Below are positions 1 through 8,609 of a DNA stretch of 64,000 nt, in pieces. The stretch is from Cyclobacteriaceae bacterium (GTDB lineage: Bacteria; Bacteroidota; Bacteroidia; Cytophagales; Cyclobacteriaceae), in the NCBI GenBank assembly GCA_019638355.1, contig JAHBTY010000001.1, forward strand, positions 620,001 through 684,000, in the 5' to 3' direction. The translations under genes were made by a program, and so were the position numbers. The notes beneath the pieces were generated by a model. It did not search any database. It had not been told where the DNA came from and worked only from the letters and a program-made list of their open reading frames with translations. Numbering within the stretch: the first letter of the stretch is position 1; each line of letters starts with the position of its first letter.

Positions 1-562
1 GCGATTGCGCTGAACCAATAGAGGTTACAATACCTTCACCCACACGTGCCAGAATAGTATCTTCACCGGCACCACCTACCAATTGCTGAATGCTGGCCCG
101 TACGGTTACGCGTGCAACGGCAATCAACTGAATACCATCGGCAGCCACTGCTGCAACTTTTGGTGTGGTAATCACTTTCGGGTTTACCGAAATCTGTACG
201 GCTTCAAACACATCCCGACCTGCAAGATCGATGGCAGTAGCCTGTTTAAAATCCAGGCTGATGTTCGCTTTTTCTGCTGAGATAAGCGCCCGAATTACAT
301 TGGGTACGTTACCACCGGCCAGGTAGTGAGTTTCCAATTCGTTAGTGGTTACTTTTAAGCCAGCCTTGTTGGCGGTAATAAGTGAGTTAACTATTACTCC
401 GGGTGGTACTTTCCTAATGCGCATCCCGATCAACGATCCGATGGTTACTTTAACTCCGGCAAAGATGGCGGTAATCCACAACCCCACCGGTACAAAGTAG
501 AGGAACATGAAAAACCCTACTATACCAATAAAAATAATAAAGATAAATGCTAAGCCTTCCAT
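1..562 (-). CDS. floA: Flotillin-like protein FloA, 5' part (cut by window edge)
   Basis: The 187 visible codons begin at an ATG read leftwards from 562 (MEGLAFIF...) and run off the window, so the C-terminal half is missing. Residues about 4-42 form hydrophobic membrane segments. They are followed by a stretch containing [19 protein letters not shown] and then [20 protein letters not shown], which I recognise as the FloA/UPF0365 (YqfA) family of bacterial flotillins. FloA forms membrane microdomain scaffolds that help organise membrane protein complexes. An nfeD-like gene ends 4 bases upstream on the same strand. This nfeD-flotillin pairing is widespread in bacteria and supports both calls. 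Confidence is high for the family; the function in this organism is inferred. Confidence 0.9.
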   Translation of the reverse strand, partial: MEGLAFIFIIFIGIVGFFMFLYFVPVGLWITAIFAGVKVTIGSLIGMRIRKVPPGVIVNSLITANKAGLKVTTNELETHYLAGGNVPNVIRALISAEKANISLDFKQATAIDLAGRDVFEAVQISVNPKVITTPKVAAVAADGIQLIAVARVTVRASIQQLVGGAGEDTILARVGEGIVTSIGSAQS

Positions 563-566
563 AGTT

Positions 567-1037
567 TTAGTTTATAGGTTCTACAATAATTTGATTTGAG
601 GTTATTTTAACAATGCGTACTGTACTTCCACTATCTAAATACTCGCCAACAGTTTTTACTTCATATTCTTTATCGCCTAACAGTGCTTTGCCAATGGGGC
701 GCAAGGCAGATGTTGCCTTGCCCTCCATGCCAACTGTTAAGGCATTCAGACTACCTTCGTTTACTTTGCTATCAATAGAAGATTTTAATGAAAATCTTCC
801 CCACACATTGGTTTTAAAAGAAAAGTAAAACACTAACCCTGAAACTACTGCTGATACTCCTACCAACGTCCAACCGGTTTCGCTACCAAAGTATTTAAAT
901 CCAAACCCAACTCCGGCAATCAGAAAAATAAAGCCAATGATGCCCACCACTGTTGTGCCAGGCACAAATATTATTTCAGCCACAATCAGAGCCAGGCCAA
1001 ATAAGATCAAACTAATTACAGTTACCCACTCAATCAC
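567..1037 (-). CDS. NfeD-like membrane protein (short form)
   Basis: This 156-residue protein has two or three hydrophobic segments in residues about 3-75 and a soluble beta-rich C-terminal domain (about 85-156) of the OB-fold type found in NfeD proteins, including [18 protein letters not shown]. It lacks the serine protease domain of long NfeD proteins, so it is the short, membrane-bound form. Partners of flotillins, these proteins are thought to act in membrane microdomain organisation. The stop codon lies just upstream of floA on the same strand, so the two are very likely co-transcribed with nfeD first. Identification rests on the domain pattern plus the floA neighbour. Confidence 0.85.
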   Translation of the reverse strand: MIEWVTVISLILFGLALIVAEIIFVPGTTVVGIIGFIFLIAGVGFGFKYFGSETGWTLVGVSAVVSGLVFYFSFKTNVWGRFSLKSSIDSKVNEGSLNALTVGMEGKATSALRPIGKALLGDKEYEVKTVGEYLDSGSTVRIVKITSNQIIVEPIN

Positions 1038-1122
1038 GCTAAGCCAGTTTATATTTTCAGGGAATTATAAAAGTAGTTAAAATTTATGTCTAAAAACCCT
1101 TCTGGTATTTTAGCCTGGTTAT

Positions 1123-1139
1123 AAAGACCTGAAAGGTTT
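1123..1139. repeat. Short palindromic repeat, AGACCT...AGGT family, copy 1
   Basis: AAAGACCTGAAAGGTTT matches 15 of 17 bases of the repeat arm at 12853-12869. It is a near palindrome (AGACCT against AGGTTT) between the 3' end of proS and the start of nfeD. It lies at the end of no other gene, so it may be a weak hairpin or a member of a dispersed intergenic family. Confidence 0.5.
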
Positions 1140-1144
1140 AACAT

Positions 1145-2623
1145 CTAATAAGCCCGTGCAAAAAGCACTCTTTTTGTTGAGGGTTTGCCGGAATACACAC
1201 AAACGCCTGCTTCTTCTTTTGCGTCCATCGGTATGCAACGAATGGTAGCCTTTGTTTCATCTTTAATGGCTGCTTCTGTTTCGGTGGTGCCATCCCAATG
1301 TGCTGACACAAAACCACCTTTTTCATCCAACACTTTTTTAAAATCAGCGTACGAATCTACCGGTGTAATCATAGAAGTTCTGAACGCGAGTGCTTTTTGG
1401 TAAATGTTGGTCTGAATTTCATCCAACAATGCTGGTATGGCCGTGGCAATCTCATCCAAAGCCATTACCTGTTTTGTCTTGGTATCTCTGCGTGCAACTT
1501 CTGCTGTTTTATTTTCCAGATCGCGCGGCCCGATGGCAATCCGCACCGGTACGCCTTTCAATTCGTATTCAGCAAACTTGAAACCCGGCTTGTGGGTATC
1601 GCGGTTATCGAACTTAACCGAGTAGCCTTGCTTGCGAAGTGCTTCAGCAATTTTATTGGCTTGCTCCGAAATCCGATCCAATTCTTCCGTTGTTTTAAAG
1701 ATCGGAACAATTACTACGTGAATAGGTGCCAGTTTTGGTGGCAACACCAACCCATCATCATCGGAATGAGCCATAATAAGTGCACCCATCAATCGGGTGC
1801 TTACACCCCACGAGGTACCCCACACTTTTTCGAGCTTACCTTCTTTGTTGGTGAACTGTACATTAAATGCATCCGCAAAATTTTGTCCCAAAAAGTGAGA
1901 GGTTCCGGCCTGCAAGGCTTTTCCATCCTGCATCATGGCTTCAATGCAATAAGTATCAACGGCTCCTGGAAAGCGTTCACCTTCTGACTTCCGACCTTTA
2001 ATAACCGGCATGGCCATAAAGGTTTCCGCAAACTCGGCATACACGCCCAACATCCGCTCAGTTTCCTCAATTGCTTCCTTTGCAGATGCATGTGCTGTAT
2101 GACCTTCCTGCCACAGAAATTCGGCCGTGCGTAAAAACAACCGCGTGCGCATTTCCCACCGCACTACGTTTGCCCATTGGTTAATCAGCAATGGTAAATC
2201 GCGATACGATTGAATCCATTTTTTATAGGTACTCCAGATAATGGCTTCGCTGGTTGGGCGCACCACCAACTCTTCTTCCAGTTTAGCGTCCGGATCGACC
2301 GTCAGTTTTCCTTTATTATTCGGATCGTTCTTTAGCCGGTAATGCGTTACTATAGCACACTCTTTGGCAAACCCCTCCGCATTTTTTTCTTCGGCTTCGA
2401 ACATGCTTTTAGGAACAAAGAGCGGGAAGTAAGCATTGGTATGCCCGGTGTCTTTAAACATTTTATCGAGTGCTTGTTGCATTTTTTCCCAAATGCTGTA
2501 GCCATACGGTTTTATAACCATACAACCACGCACTTCAGAATTCTCGGCCAGGTCGGCTTTCTTAACCAAATCAATATACCATTGCGCGTAATCTTCGCTC
2601 CTGCTTGTTATCTCTTTTCCCAT
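1145..2623 (-). CDS. proS: Proline--tRNA ligase (editing-domain-less type)
   Basis: The enzyme charges tRNA-Pro with proline using ATP. At 492 residues it is the shorter archaeal/eukaryote-like ProS, without the inserted editing domain of the E. coli type. Class II synthetase motifs are visible: the motif 2 region ([20 protein letters not shown]) with its EGHTAH continuation at about 155-180, and motif 3 ([20 protein letters not shown]) at about 270. The anticodon-binding domain ([16 protein letters not shown] onward) and a C-terminal domain ending in ARAY follow, and a terminal Tyr is typical of this subclass. It is read as a single gene; a -7 box lies 40 bases upstream of the ATG. It points away from the exported-protein pair at 2.8 kb. 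Confidence 0.97.
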   Translation of the reverse strand: MGKEITSRSEDYAQWYIDLVKKADLAENSEVRGCMVIKPYGYSIWEKMQQALDKMFKDTGHTNAYFPLFVPKSMFEAEEKNAEGFAKECAIVTHYRLKNDPNNKGKLTVDPDAKLEEELVVRPTSEAIIWSTYKKWIQSYRDLPLLINQWANVVRWEMRTRLFLRTAEFLWQEGHTAHASAKEAIEETERMLGVYAEFAETFMAMPVIKGRKSEGERFPGAVDTYCIEAMMQDGKALQAGTSHFLGQNFADAFNVQFTNKEGKLEKVWGTSWGVSTRLMGALIMAHSDDDGLVLPPKLAPIHVVIVPIFKTTEELDRISEQANKIAEALRKQGYSVKFDNRDTHKPGFKFAEYELKGVPVRIAIGPRDLENKTAEVARRDTKTKQVMALDEIATAIPALLDEIQTNIYQKALAFRTSMITPVDSYADFKKVLDEKGGFVSAHWDGTTETEAAIKDETKATIRCIPMDAKEEAGVCVYSGKPSTKRVLFARAY

Positions 2624-2663
2624 CGGATAAACCTAAAAATTTTCTTAAATTTGAATAATTCGG

Positions 2664-2671
2664 CAAATATA
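2664..2671 (-). promoter_or_regulatory. Putative Bacteroidota -7 box for proS
   Basis: On the minus strand this reads TATATTTG, a perfect match to the Bacteroidota sigma factor -7 consensus TAnnTTTG. Its last base is 40 bases before the proS ATG. I see no convincing -33 TTTG at the usual spacing. Confidence 0.55.
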
Positions 2672-2847
2672 GAGGAGGTTTGACTGGTTGTGGTGCAGGT
2701 TTTAAAATTAACCGATAAAAAAATGGCATAACTACCAGCTTAAAATCACTATAATTCGCACGATTTAAGCCTTAAACTTGTTAATAAAATATATCCCGAA
2801 AGGGGCTAAGAGCGTTAAATAAATTGTTGAACTAAAATTTAAAGCAT

Positions 2848-3963
2848 ATGAAATCCAGAATCACACTAATGAGCCTGCTTTCAGTGATGGTCGTGTTTGC
2901 AGCAAGCGCGCAGGAAACTGATGATATGTATTTCAGAGCCGGTGACAGAGCCAAGATAGCGGCATCAAGACCACTTTCAGAATTGAACCCACGTATATCA
3001 GACGTTAAAACTCCGATTAATCCAACTGACAGTTACTCGGCACGCAATGTTAACCCGGAGTATATTTCTCAATCTGTTAATACCGCCAGCCAGCAGCCGG
3101 CCACTTATTTTTACTCAGAGTATGTGCCAACTTCTGTAAATCAGAACATTTATAATAACCCGGCCAATTGGAATTACTATGGAATGAATAATCCGTATAT
3201 GATGGCCGGCATGAATCCCTACATGGTAGGAGGGTACAATCCGTATTTCAGAAACTCCTTTTGGGGTATGGATCCGTACGGGTTCAATAGTTTTTATCGT
3301 CCGGGTTTAAGTTTCAGCGTAGGTATGGGTTGGGGTATGAGTTCATGGGGTTACTCGCCTTGGAACAACTTTTATGGAATGAATTCATGGGCATGGGATC
3401 CTTACGGGTATAATGCCTTTGGCCCGTGGGGTTGGAACAACATGGGCTGGAACGGCTGGGGTTGGAATAGCTGGAACAGACCAACCGTTATCATTGTAGG
3501 TGGTGGTGATACTGGTAATGGTGCTGTTTATGGCAGAAGACCATCCCGCTCTACTACTATGAACAATACAATTAACTCTTCGCGCGGTACACGCCAGTCT
3601 GCGGCTGTTCAGAATGATACCCGGGGGGGAAGTGGCTCGCGTATGGCTGCGCAAAACACTGAAAGCTATTATCAACGCGGTTGGAGAAACAATCCGGATA
3701 ATACAACTTCCAGAACTTCGCTTAACAATACCGGTTTAAGTACATCCCGAACCGGAACTACCTTTGATAACAGCACCAGAACTTCTAATCGTTCAAGCAG
3801 TTGGATAGACAGTGGCAGCACATCGCGGAGTTCCGGCTCATACAGTCCAGGCAGCACAAGAAGCTCCGGTAGCAATTTCTCTTCGGGTTCTTCTGTTGGC
3901 GGAAGCAGAAGTTCAGGGGGTGGATCGTCCAGCGGTGGATCGCGCGGAGGTCGCAACAATTAA
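2848..3963 (+). CDS. Exported low-complexity protein, unknown function
   Basis: I do not recognise this 371-residue protein. It starts with a clear signal peptide (about residues 1-21, cleavage after ASA in VFAASAQET). Residues about 100-205 are extremely rich in Asn, Tyr, Gly, Met and Trp, with repeated units such as NPYM, WGMDPYG and NSWAWDPYG. The rest (about 225-371) is mostly Ser, Gly, Arg and Thr with many SRSSG-like units. No catalytic motif is visible. The composition suggests an extended surface or adhesive protein, but that is only inference. A porin-like gene follows 38 bases downstream on the same strand, so the two may form an operon of envelope proteins. Confidence 0.8.
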   Translation: MKSRITLMSLLSVMVVFAASAQETDDMYFRAGDRAKIAASRPLSELNPRISDVKTPINPTDSYSARNVNPEYISQSVNTASQQPATYFYSEYVPTSVNQNIYNNPANWNYYGMNNPYMMAGMNPYMVGGYNPYFRNSFWGMDPYGFNSFYRPGLSFSVGMGWGMSSWGYSPWNNFYGMNSWAWDPYGYNAFGPWGWNNMGWNGWGWNSWNRPTVIIVGGGDTGNGAVYGRRPSRSTTMNNTINSSRGTRQSAAVQNDTRGGSGSRMAAQNTESYYQRGWRNNPDNTTSRTSLNNTGLSTSRTGTTFDNSTRTSNRSSSWIDSGSTSRSSGSYSPGSTRSSGSNFSSGSSVGGSRSSGGGSSSGGSRGGRNN

Positions 3964-4001
3964 GCTTGCTTTAAGTTCGTTAAACAGAAAAATTTCTGGC
4001 T

Positions 4002-5498
4002 ATGAAAAAGTTGGGCATTGTGCTCATGGGTATTGTTTTGGCTTTACCTTCGCAGTTGACGGGACAAAGTTTTACTGAAACTGCTTTAATGTTTAGTCGT
4101 GTAAAACCAGCCGGAAGCGCCCGTATGATGGGCATGGGTGGCGCACAAACCAGTCTGGGTGGCGATTATAGTTCAGCCTTTTCAAACCCTGCAGGTTTGG
4201 GTATGTTCAACCGATCGGAGTTTACGGTTTCGCCCGGATTTTACGGCTCAAACACTACTGGTAAATTTTTTAATAACACCACATCTGATTCCAAAACCAA
4301 TTTGCACATCCCCGGCTTTAGCCTGGTGTTTCAAACAGAAAAAGATGGCCGGTTAGGGTTTTTAAGTGGTACGTTTGCTATTACCTACAACCGCATTAAT
4401 AATTTCAATGAAAATTTCAGCTATGCGGGAAATAATCCAAGCAGTTCAATAATTGATTATTTTATTGAAGATGCTACCGGTTACTCGAGTACTCAATTCA
4501 ATACGAATGGTGACTTGTATAATTCTGTAACCTGGTTGGGTTACCAGAATTTTTTGTTGGAAGAAGATGGTGGCTACCCTGGAGAATACTATTCTGTGGT
4601 GGGTGGTTTTCCGCATCAATCAGAATCTGTTCAATATCGAGGCAATCAAGGCCAATGGAATTTGTCGTACGGAGCTAATTTATCGGATAAAATTTTTTTG
4701 GGTGCTGGTATAGGGCTAACTGCACTTCGGTTCAGTTCAAAGAAAACTTTTCGTGAGCGTTTTGAAAACGAGCCCCTCAGTACCATTCTGTTAGAAGAAG
4801 AACTAAACATACGCGGGTCTGGAATAAATGCTACACTTGGCTTGATAGGGCGTCCTGTTGATATTATACAGGTAGGCATTTCATATACAACGCCAACGCT
4901 TTACAGCGTAACGGATGTTTACTCGGCTTTTATGGCTACCAATTGGAATAACTTCGATTATTTTGGTGATGGCAGCGAAATACTCAATGATGTTTCGGAG
5001 CAAACCAGTGAAATTATTTCAGAATATTCGCTTAAAACTCCAGGAAGATTAAATGTGGGAGCTGCAATTTTTATTGGCAAACAAGGTTTTGTTTCAGCAG
5101 ATTTGGAGTTGGTGAATTACTCAGGCGCACGTTATTCTTCGGGCTTAAGTGGCATTTCATTTGAGTCGGATAATGCAACAATAGGAGAGGTATATCAAAC
5201 AACAACCAACATCAGGTTAGGGGGCGAGTTTAGGTTAGATAAATTCAGATTCCGGGCTGGCGGTTCTTATATGCCTGATCCTTTTCGGGCCACGCAAAAT
5301 AATAGCAGCCAGGCTATCACGTCAATTTCGGGAGGTGTTGGTTACAGAACTCCCAAATTTTATGTGGACTTTGCCCTTATATTTGCGAATAGTGCTAATA
5401 CCTACCGGCCATATCGGGTGAATATGCCCAATAGCCCATTGGTTAACATCGATAAACAAACCAGTTTCGGGATGTTTACCTTAGGCTTTCCGTTTTAA
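4002..5498 (+). CDS. Outer-membrane beta-barrel protein, FadL/OmpP1-like
   Basis: The 498-residue protein has a signal peptide (about 1-21, ending LTGQS). The N-terminal pattern PAGSARMMGMGGAQTSLGGD, followed by SSAFSNPAGLGMF, is the typical start of FadL/OmpP1-type transporters and PorV-like proteins. Alternating hydrophobic residues and aromatic strand ends run to the C-terminus (TSFGMFTLGFPF, ending in Phe), as expected for an outer-membrane barrel. It probably moves hydrophobic compounds across the outer membrane; the substrate is unknown. Its stop codon overlaps the stop of aroK on the other strand inside one TTAA (5495-5498). Confidence 0.8.
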   Translation: MKKLGIVLMGIVLALPSQLTGQSFTETALMFSRVKPAGSARMMGMGGAQTSLGGDYSSAFSNPAGLGMFNRSEFTVSPGFYGSNTTGKFFNNTTSDSKTNLHIPGFSLVFQTEKDGRLGFLSGTFAITYNRINNFNENFSYAGNNPSSSIIDYFIEDATGYSSTQFNTNGDLYNSVTWLGYQNFLLEEDGGYPGEYYSVVGGFPHQSESVQYRGNQGQWNLSYGANLSDKIFLGAGIGLTALRFSSKKTFRERFENEPLSTILLEEELNIRGSGINATLGLIGRPVDIIQVGISYTTPTLYSVTDVYSAFMATNWNNFDYFGDGSEILNDVSEQTSEIISEYSLKTPGRLNVGAAIFIGKQGFVSADLELVNYSGARYSSGLSGISFESDNATIGEVYQTTTNIRLGGEFRLDKFRFRAGGSYMPDPFRATQNNSSQAITSISGGVGYRTPKFYVDFALIFANSANTYRPYRVNMPNSPLVNIDKQTSFGMFTLGFPF

Positions 5499-5998
5499 GG
5501 GTTAACTGCGTTTATAAGTTCGAGTAATTGCACATTGCCTGTTAACACAATTTGCGCCTGATTGTAAAAATGAATCCGTTGTGAGCGCAAAAATTCAATT
5601 TTATCTTTTAGTTCATCGGGAGCCAATGAAGCCAGCAACGGCCGCTCTTCTTTATTGGATTGCAAAATCCGGTTGGTGATTTCGCGGGTAGGCACATCCA
5701 GAAATACCGTTTGGCCTGTGTCGTTCATAAACTTCATGTTATCGTGAAATATCGGTGCGCCTCCACCAGTAGCCATTACAAAGTCAAGTTGTGAATCACT
5801 CACCGTGCGTAATGTTTCTGATTCCTGTTTACGAAAAAAACTTTCACCATACTTTTTAAAAATCTCGCGCACAGGTAAGCCAACCAACTTTTCTATTTTA
5901 TGATCAAGATCGATGAAATCAACAGTCAGTTGCCGGGCTAGTTGTTTCCCTAATGTTGACTTACCGCAACCCGGTAATCCGATCAGGTAAATTTTCAT
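5495..5998 (-). CDS. aroK: Shikimate kinase
   Basis: Phosphorylates shikimate with ATP in the chorismate pathway for aromatic amino acids. The P-loop GLPGCGKS lies at residues 7-14, the DLDHKIE segment corresponds to the shikimate-binding and Mg-binding Asp region, and FFRKQESETL and VMATGGGAP (the GGG substrate loop) follow. The length of 167 residues is normal for the family. The ATG overlaps the stop of the upstream DoxX-like gene in an ATGA at 5995-5998, so translation is probably coupled. The gene is convergent with the barrel protein gene and shares a TTAA for both stop codons. Confidence 0.96.
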   Translation of the reverse strand: MKIYLIGLPGCGKSTLGKQLARQLTVDFIDLDHKIEKLVGLPVREIFKKYGESFFRKQESETLRTVSDSQLDFVMATGGGAPIFHDNMKFMNDTGQTVFLDVPTREITNRILQSNKEERPLLASLAPDELKDKIEFLRSQRIHFYNQAQIVLTGNVQLLELINAVNP

Positions 5999-7101
5999 TT
6001 TAGTAATTCCAGCACCGTGCTGGCAGCCGGGGTATCGTTATGGTGCCAATTGCCCAATACAGTACCGTTTTTCCAAAGGGCAACCCCGGGATTAGAACGG
6101 ATAATGGTTTTAAGAACGGTGGCATCCGCATAATAATAAGGCACTGCTAATTGATGTTCGTGCCGGAATGCTTCCGTTGTCTCTGAGCCAGAAGAAGTAA
6201 GAATAAAACACTCCACTTTTCCTTCCAATTGTTTTGTTAAATCGCGAACAGCAGCAATGTTAGCGGTTGACGCTTTGTTTACATCAAACATTACAATTAA
6301 TAATCGATTACCCTCAAATGTATATTGTGTTTTGTCTTCGCCTTCGGGGCTGCTGATGGAGTAGTCGGTAATTTTGGGTTTGATTTTATCTTCATTCAAT
6401 ACACGCGATGATACGTATTTGTAACCATCAGCTTCAGTCAGGAACTTTGTGTCGCGCACTTCTTTACCATCCTTCGTAAACAAGTATTCTATAACAGGTT
6501 GCTCAGGCGCAATCATCTGTTGAGGAATATTGTTGCCAATGTGGTAGGCCCTGAAATCCAAAAAAGGCAAATGCCGGATTGCATAAATACCAACAAACAA
6601 ACTAACCACTATTGTAGCAATTATTATACTATGACCGGTGCGGGCGCGCAAAACCGGTTTGTAACTTTTACGATACCAGAATAAATGTGCCACAAACACC
6701 ATCAGGATTACATCTTTCGTAAACGACTCCCAGGGCGTAAGCTTAATGGCATCACCAAAACAACCGCAATCCGTAACTTTATTAAAATAGGCTGAATAAA
6801 AGGTAAGGAATGTGAAGAAGGTCATCATGAGCAATAAGAGCCATGCAGTTAAATTCATGCGCCAGTAAATTAAAATGGCAACGCCCAGCATCAACTCCAG
6901 AATAATCATGATCATACCAAACTCCAGCGCCCACGGAATGAAGTGATGAAAGAAAGAGCCAAAGTCTTCTGCAAATACTTCGAAGTACTCTTCCATTTTT
7001 ATCTGAGTACCGATGGGGTCATTTAATTTAATTAGCCCCGAGAAAATGAGCAGACCCCCTACAAAGAAACGCGAGAATTGATCGATAATTTTTTTGAACA
7101 T
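5995..7101 (-). CDS. DoxX/MauE-type membrane protein with thioredoxin-like C-terminus (BT_3928-like)
   Basis: This 368-residue protein has an N-terminal four-helix membrane domain (about 10-145) of the DoxX/MauE kind, with GGLLIFSGLIKLNDP near the start and a conserved DCGCFGD motif in the loop near residue 112. One more membrane segment lies at about 155-175. The C-terminal part (about 240-368) looks like a thioredoxin fold (NRLLIVMFDVNKA, then NPGVALWKNGTVLGNW) without a CXXC pair. I recognise the arrangement as the BT_3928 family of Bacteroidota, function unproven; a role in periplasmic redox chemistry is inferred. It is upstream of and overlapping with aroK, and downstream of the DUF1599 gene. 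Confidence 0.85.
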   Translation of the reverse strand: MFKKIIDQFSRFFVGGLLIFSGLIKLNDPIGTQIKMEEYFEVFAEDFGSFFHHFIPWALEFGMIMIILELMLGVAILIYWRMNLTAWLLLLMMTFFTFLTFYSAYFNKVTDCGCFGDAIKLTPWESFTKDVILMVFVAHLFWYRKSYKPVLRARTGHSIIIATIVVSLFVGIYAIRHLPFLDFRAYHIGNNIPQQMIAPEQPVIEYLFTKDGKEVRDTKFLTEADGYKYVSSRVLNEDKIKPKITDYSISSPEGEDKTQYTFEGNRLLIVMFDVNKASTANIAAVRDLTKQLEGKVECFILTSSGSETTEAFRHEHQLAVPYYYADATVLKTIIRSNPGVALWKNGTVLGNWHHNDTPAASTVLELLK

Positions 7102-7111
7102 GTTAGTTTAT

Positions 7112-7190
7112 TGGTCAATGGACTATAGTCCATAGTTAATTTGCTAGAATATAATAATCGTAGGCCACTATGGACTATCGACCATTGGCC
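7112..7190. repeat. Inverted repeat of GGACTAT units
   Basis: The left arm (7112-7136) contains the palindrome GGACTATAGTCC. The right arm (7167-7190) is its imperfect inverted copy, ACTATGGACTAT followed by CGACCATTGG; most positions pair. The right arm overlaps the end of the DUF1599 gene, whose stop codon (7175-7177) and last few codons fall inside it. The loop is AT-rich. It could act as a terminator-like hairpin between DUF1599 and the DoxX-like gene. Confidence 0.7.
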
Positions 7191-7726
7191 GTTGACAACT
7201 TGATCATACAAAACACTGCATAATTAATCATATCCTGATAGTTGGCTTTTACACCTTCACTTGCCAATGTTTTACCTTGATTGTCTTCAATTTGTTTCAC
7301 TCTTAACAATTTCATAAGAATAATGTCCGTCATGGAGCTTACCCGCATTTCGCGCCAGGCTTCATCGTAATCATGATTTTTATTTTGAAGTAACTCGAAT
7401 GTTTCGGTTACGGCTTCATCGTAAAGGGGTTCTAATTCTTTAAAGTTCAACTCCAGTTTGTCAGAGTTCTTCAGCCTGAGCTGCATCATGGCAATTACAC
7501 AATAATTAATAATACCGATAAACTCATCTTTAATCGGGTCGTCCACTTTTTGGATACCTTTTTCCTGAATGCTGCGAATGCGTTGCGCTTTTATAAAAAT
7601 CTGGTCGGTAATCGAGGGCAATCGCAACACCCGCCAGGCCGTTCCATAGTCGTGCGTTTTACGAGCGAATAATTCTTTGCACGTGGCAATCACCTCTTTA
7701 TATTCGTGGGCAGTTTTTTCATTCAT
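7175..7726 (-). CDS. DUF1599 domain protein (two tandem modules)
   Basis: The protein is 183 residues from the ATG at 7726 (MNEKTAHEYKEV...). A longer start at 7825 would run deep into folP, so I rejected it. It contains two related modules: KTHDYGTAWRVLRLPSITDQ followed by KAQRIRSIQE, and KNHDYDEAWREMRVSSMTDI followed by KLLRVKQIED. Each is followed by an INYxVxxMxxL helix. The His-Asp-Tyr...Ala-Trp-Arg pattern is kept in both halves, indicating an internal duplication. The family is a Bacteroidota protein of unknown function; its helical make-up resembles all-alpha NTP pyrophosphatases, which is inference only. The start overlaps that of folP on the other strand. Confidence 0.85.
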   Translation of the reverse strand: MNEKTAHEYKEVIATCKELFARKTHDYGTAWRVLRLPSITDQIFIKAQRIRSIQEKGIQKVDDPIKDEFIGIINYCVIAMMQLRLKNSDKLELNFKELEPLYDEAVTETFELLQNKNHDYDEAWREMRVSSMTDIILMKLLRVKQIEDNQGKTLASEGVKANYQDMINYAVFCMIKLSTANGR

Positions 7727-8576
7727 GACGGTGCAAAGTAAAATATTTTCAGCCAACAAAACACTGAATGTAAATGGCCGGTTAGTGAACCTTAGCACGC
7801 CAAAAGTAATGGGCATTCTGAACATTACGCCCGACAGCTTTTATGCCGGTAGCCGAACCAGTGAACTTAGTGCTGTAATTAAGAAGGCCGAGGCCATGTT
7901 GCACGAAGGTGCCGACCTGCTGGATGTAGGTGGTTACTCTTCGCGGCCCGGTGCTGTTGATATTTCAGAGTCTGAAGAACTTAAGCGCGTAGTACCGGTT
8001 ATTGAGGCCTTGCGAAAAAAATTTCCGGATGCAATTCTATCCATCGATACGTTTCGAAGTGAAGTAGCCCAGGCTGCACTTTATGCCGGGGCCGATATGA
8101 TCAATGATATTACCGGAGGTGAAGATGAAAAAATGTACGCAGTGGCTGCACATACCAAAGTACCGTATGTACTGATGCATATGCGTGGCACTCCACAAAC
8201 CATGAATCAACTAACACAGTACGATGATCTGGTTCAGGAAATGATCAATTATTTTCATGTGCGGATTGAAAGACTAAAGGCTTCTGGAGTTAAGGATATA
8301 CTCATTGATCCTGGATTTGGGTTTGCTAAAACAGTGGCTCAGAATTTCGAACTCTTAAGCAAACTCGATTCGTTTCGAATACTTGAAAAACCCATGCTGG
8401 TTGGATTATCGCGTAAGTCCATGATTTGGCGTACGTTGGAAACAACTGCCGAGCATGCCCTAAACGGGACCTCCGTATTAAATACTATTGCATTAATGAA
8501 GGGGGCCTCTATACTTCGTGTTCATGATGTTAAAGCAGCACGCGAGGTAATTGCACTCACTTCGCGATTAACCTAA
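7725..8576 (+). CDS. folP: Dihydropteroate synthase
   Basis: Condenses p-aminobenzoate with hydroxymethyl-dihydropterin pyrophosphate in folate synthesis. Family motifs are clear: VMGILNITPDSFYAG, LDVGGYSSRPGA, AILSIDTFRSEVA, DMINDITGG, IDPGFGFAKT and GLSRKSM. I chose the ATG at 7725, giving 283 residues; a GTG at 7731 is also possible, and an ATG at 7677 would lie inside DUF1599 and add residues not seen in the family. The chosen ATG shares two bases with the DUF1599 ATG on the other strand. cdaA follows 33 bases downstream, a common partnership in Bacteroidota. Confidence 0.95.
   Translation: MTVQSKIFSANKTLNVNGRLVNLSTPKVMGILNITPDSFYAGSRTSELSAVIKKAEAMLHEGADLLDVGGYSSRPGAVDISESEELKRVVPVIEALRKKFPDAILSIDTFRSEVAQAALYAGADMINDITGGEDEKMYAVAAHTKVPYVLMHMRGTPQTMNQLTQYDDLVQEMINYFHVRIERLKASGVKDILIDPGFGFAKTVAQNFELLSKLDSFRILEKPMLVGLSRKSMIWRTLETTAEHALNGTSVLNTIALMKGASILRVHDVKAAREVIALTSRLT
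7734..7741 (-). promoter_or_regulatory. Possible -7 box for the DUF1599 gene, inside folP
   Basis: On the minus strand this reads TTACTTTG, 7 of 8 to TAnnTTTG, with 7 bases to the DUF1599 ATG. It lies inside the first codons of folP. The same octamer precedes the Rrf2 gene with the same 7-base gap. Confidence 0.4.
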
Positions 8577-8595
8577 AATACCAGAGCGGTTTTAC

Positions 8596-8603
8596 TACCT
8601 TTG
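8596..8603 (+). promoter_or_regulatory. Putative -7 box for cdaA
   Basis: TACCTTTG is a perfect TAnnTTTG match ending 6 bases before the cdaA ATG at 8610. If used, transcription would start at or next to the start codon, giving a leaderless message. It lies just after the folP stop. Confidence 0.55.
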
Positions 8604-8609
8604 TTACGA

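Noticed and set aside
1397-1987. Long open frame of 196 codons opposite proS
   Set aside because: Antisense shadow of proS; no start context, no family likeness, and proS is certain.
3130-3480. Repeated NPYM/WG codons looking like an array of DNA repeats
   Set aside because: Repeats are irregular, in frame, and encode low-complexity protein; no spacers, so not CRISPR.
3672-3959. Pro/Leu-rich minus-strand frame
   Set aside because: It is the reverse reading of the Ser/Gly-rich tail of the exported protein at 2848-3963; composition explains it.
7677-7724. Upstream ATG extension of folP
   Set aside because: It lies inside DUF1599 and adds residues before the normal start of the family.
7727-7825. 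Upstream ATG extension of DUF1599
   Set aside because: It is antisense to folP codons; the ATG at 7726 gives the family's normal N-terminus.
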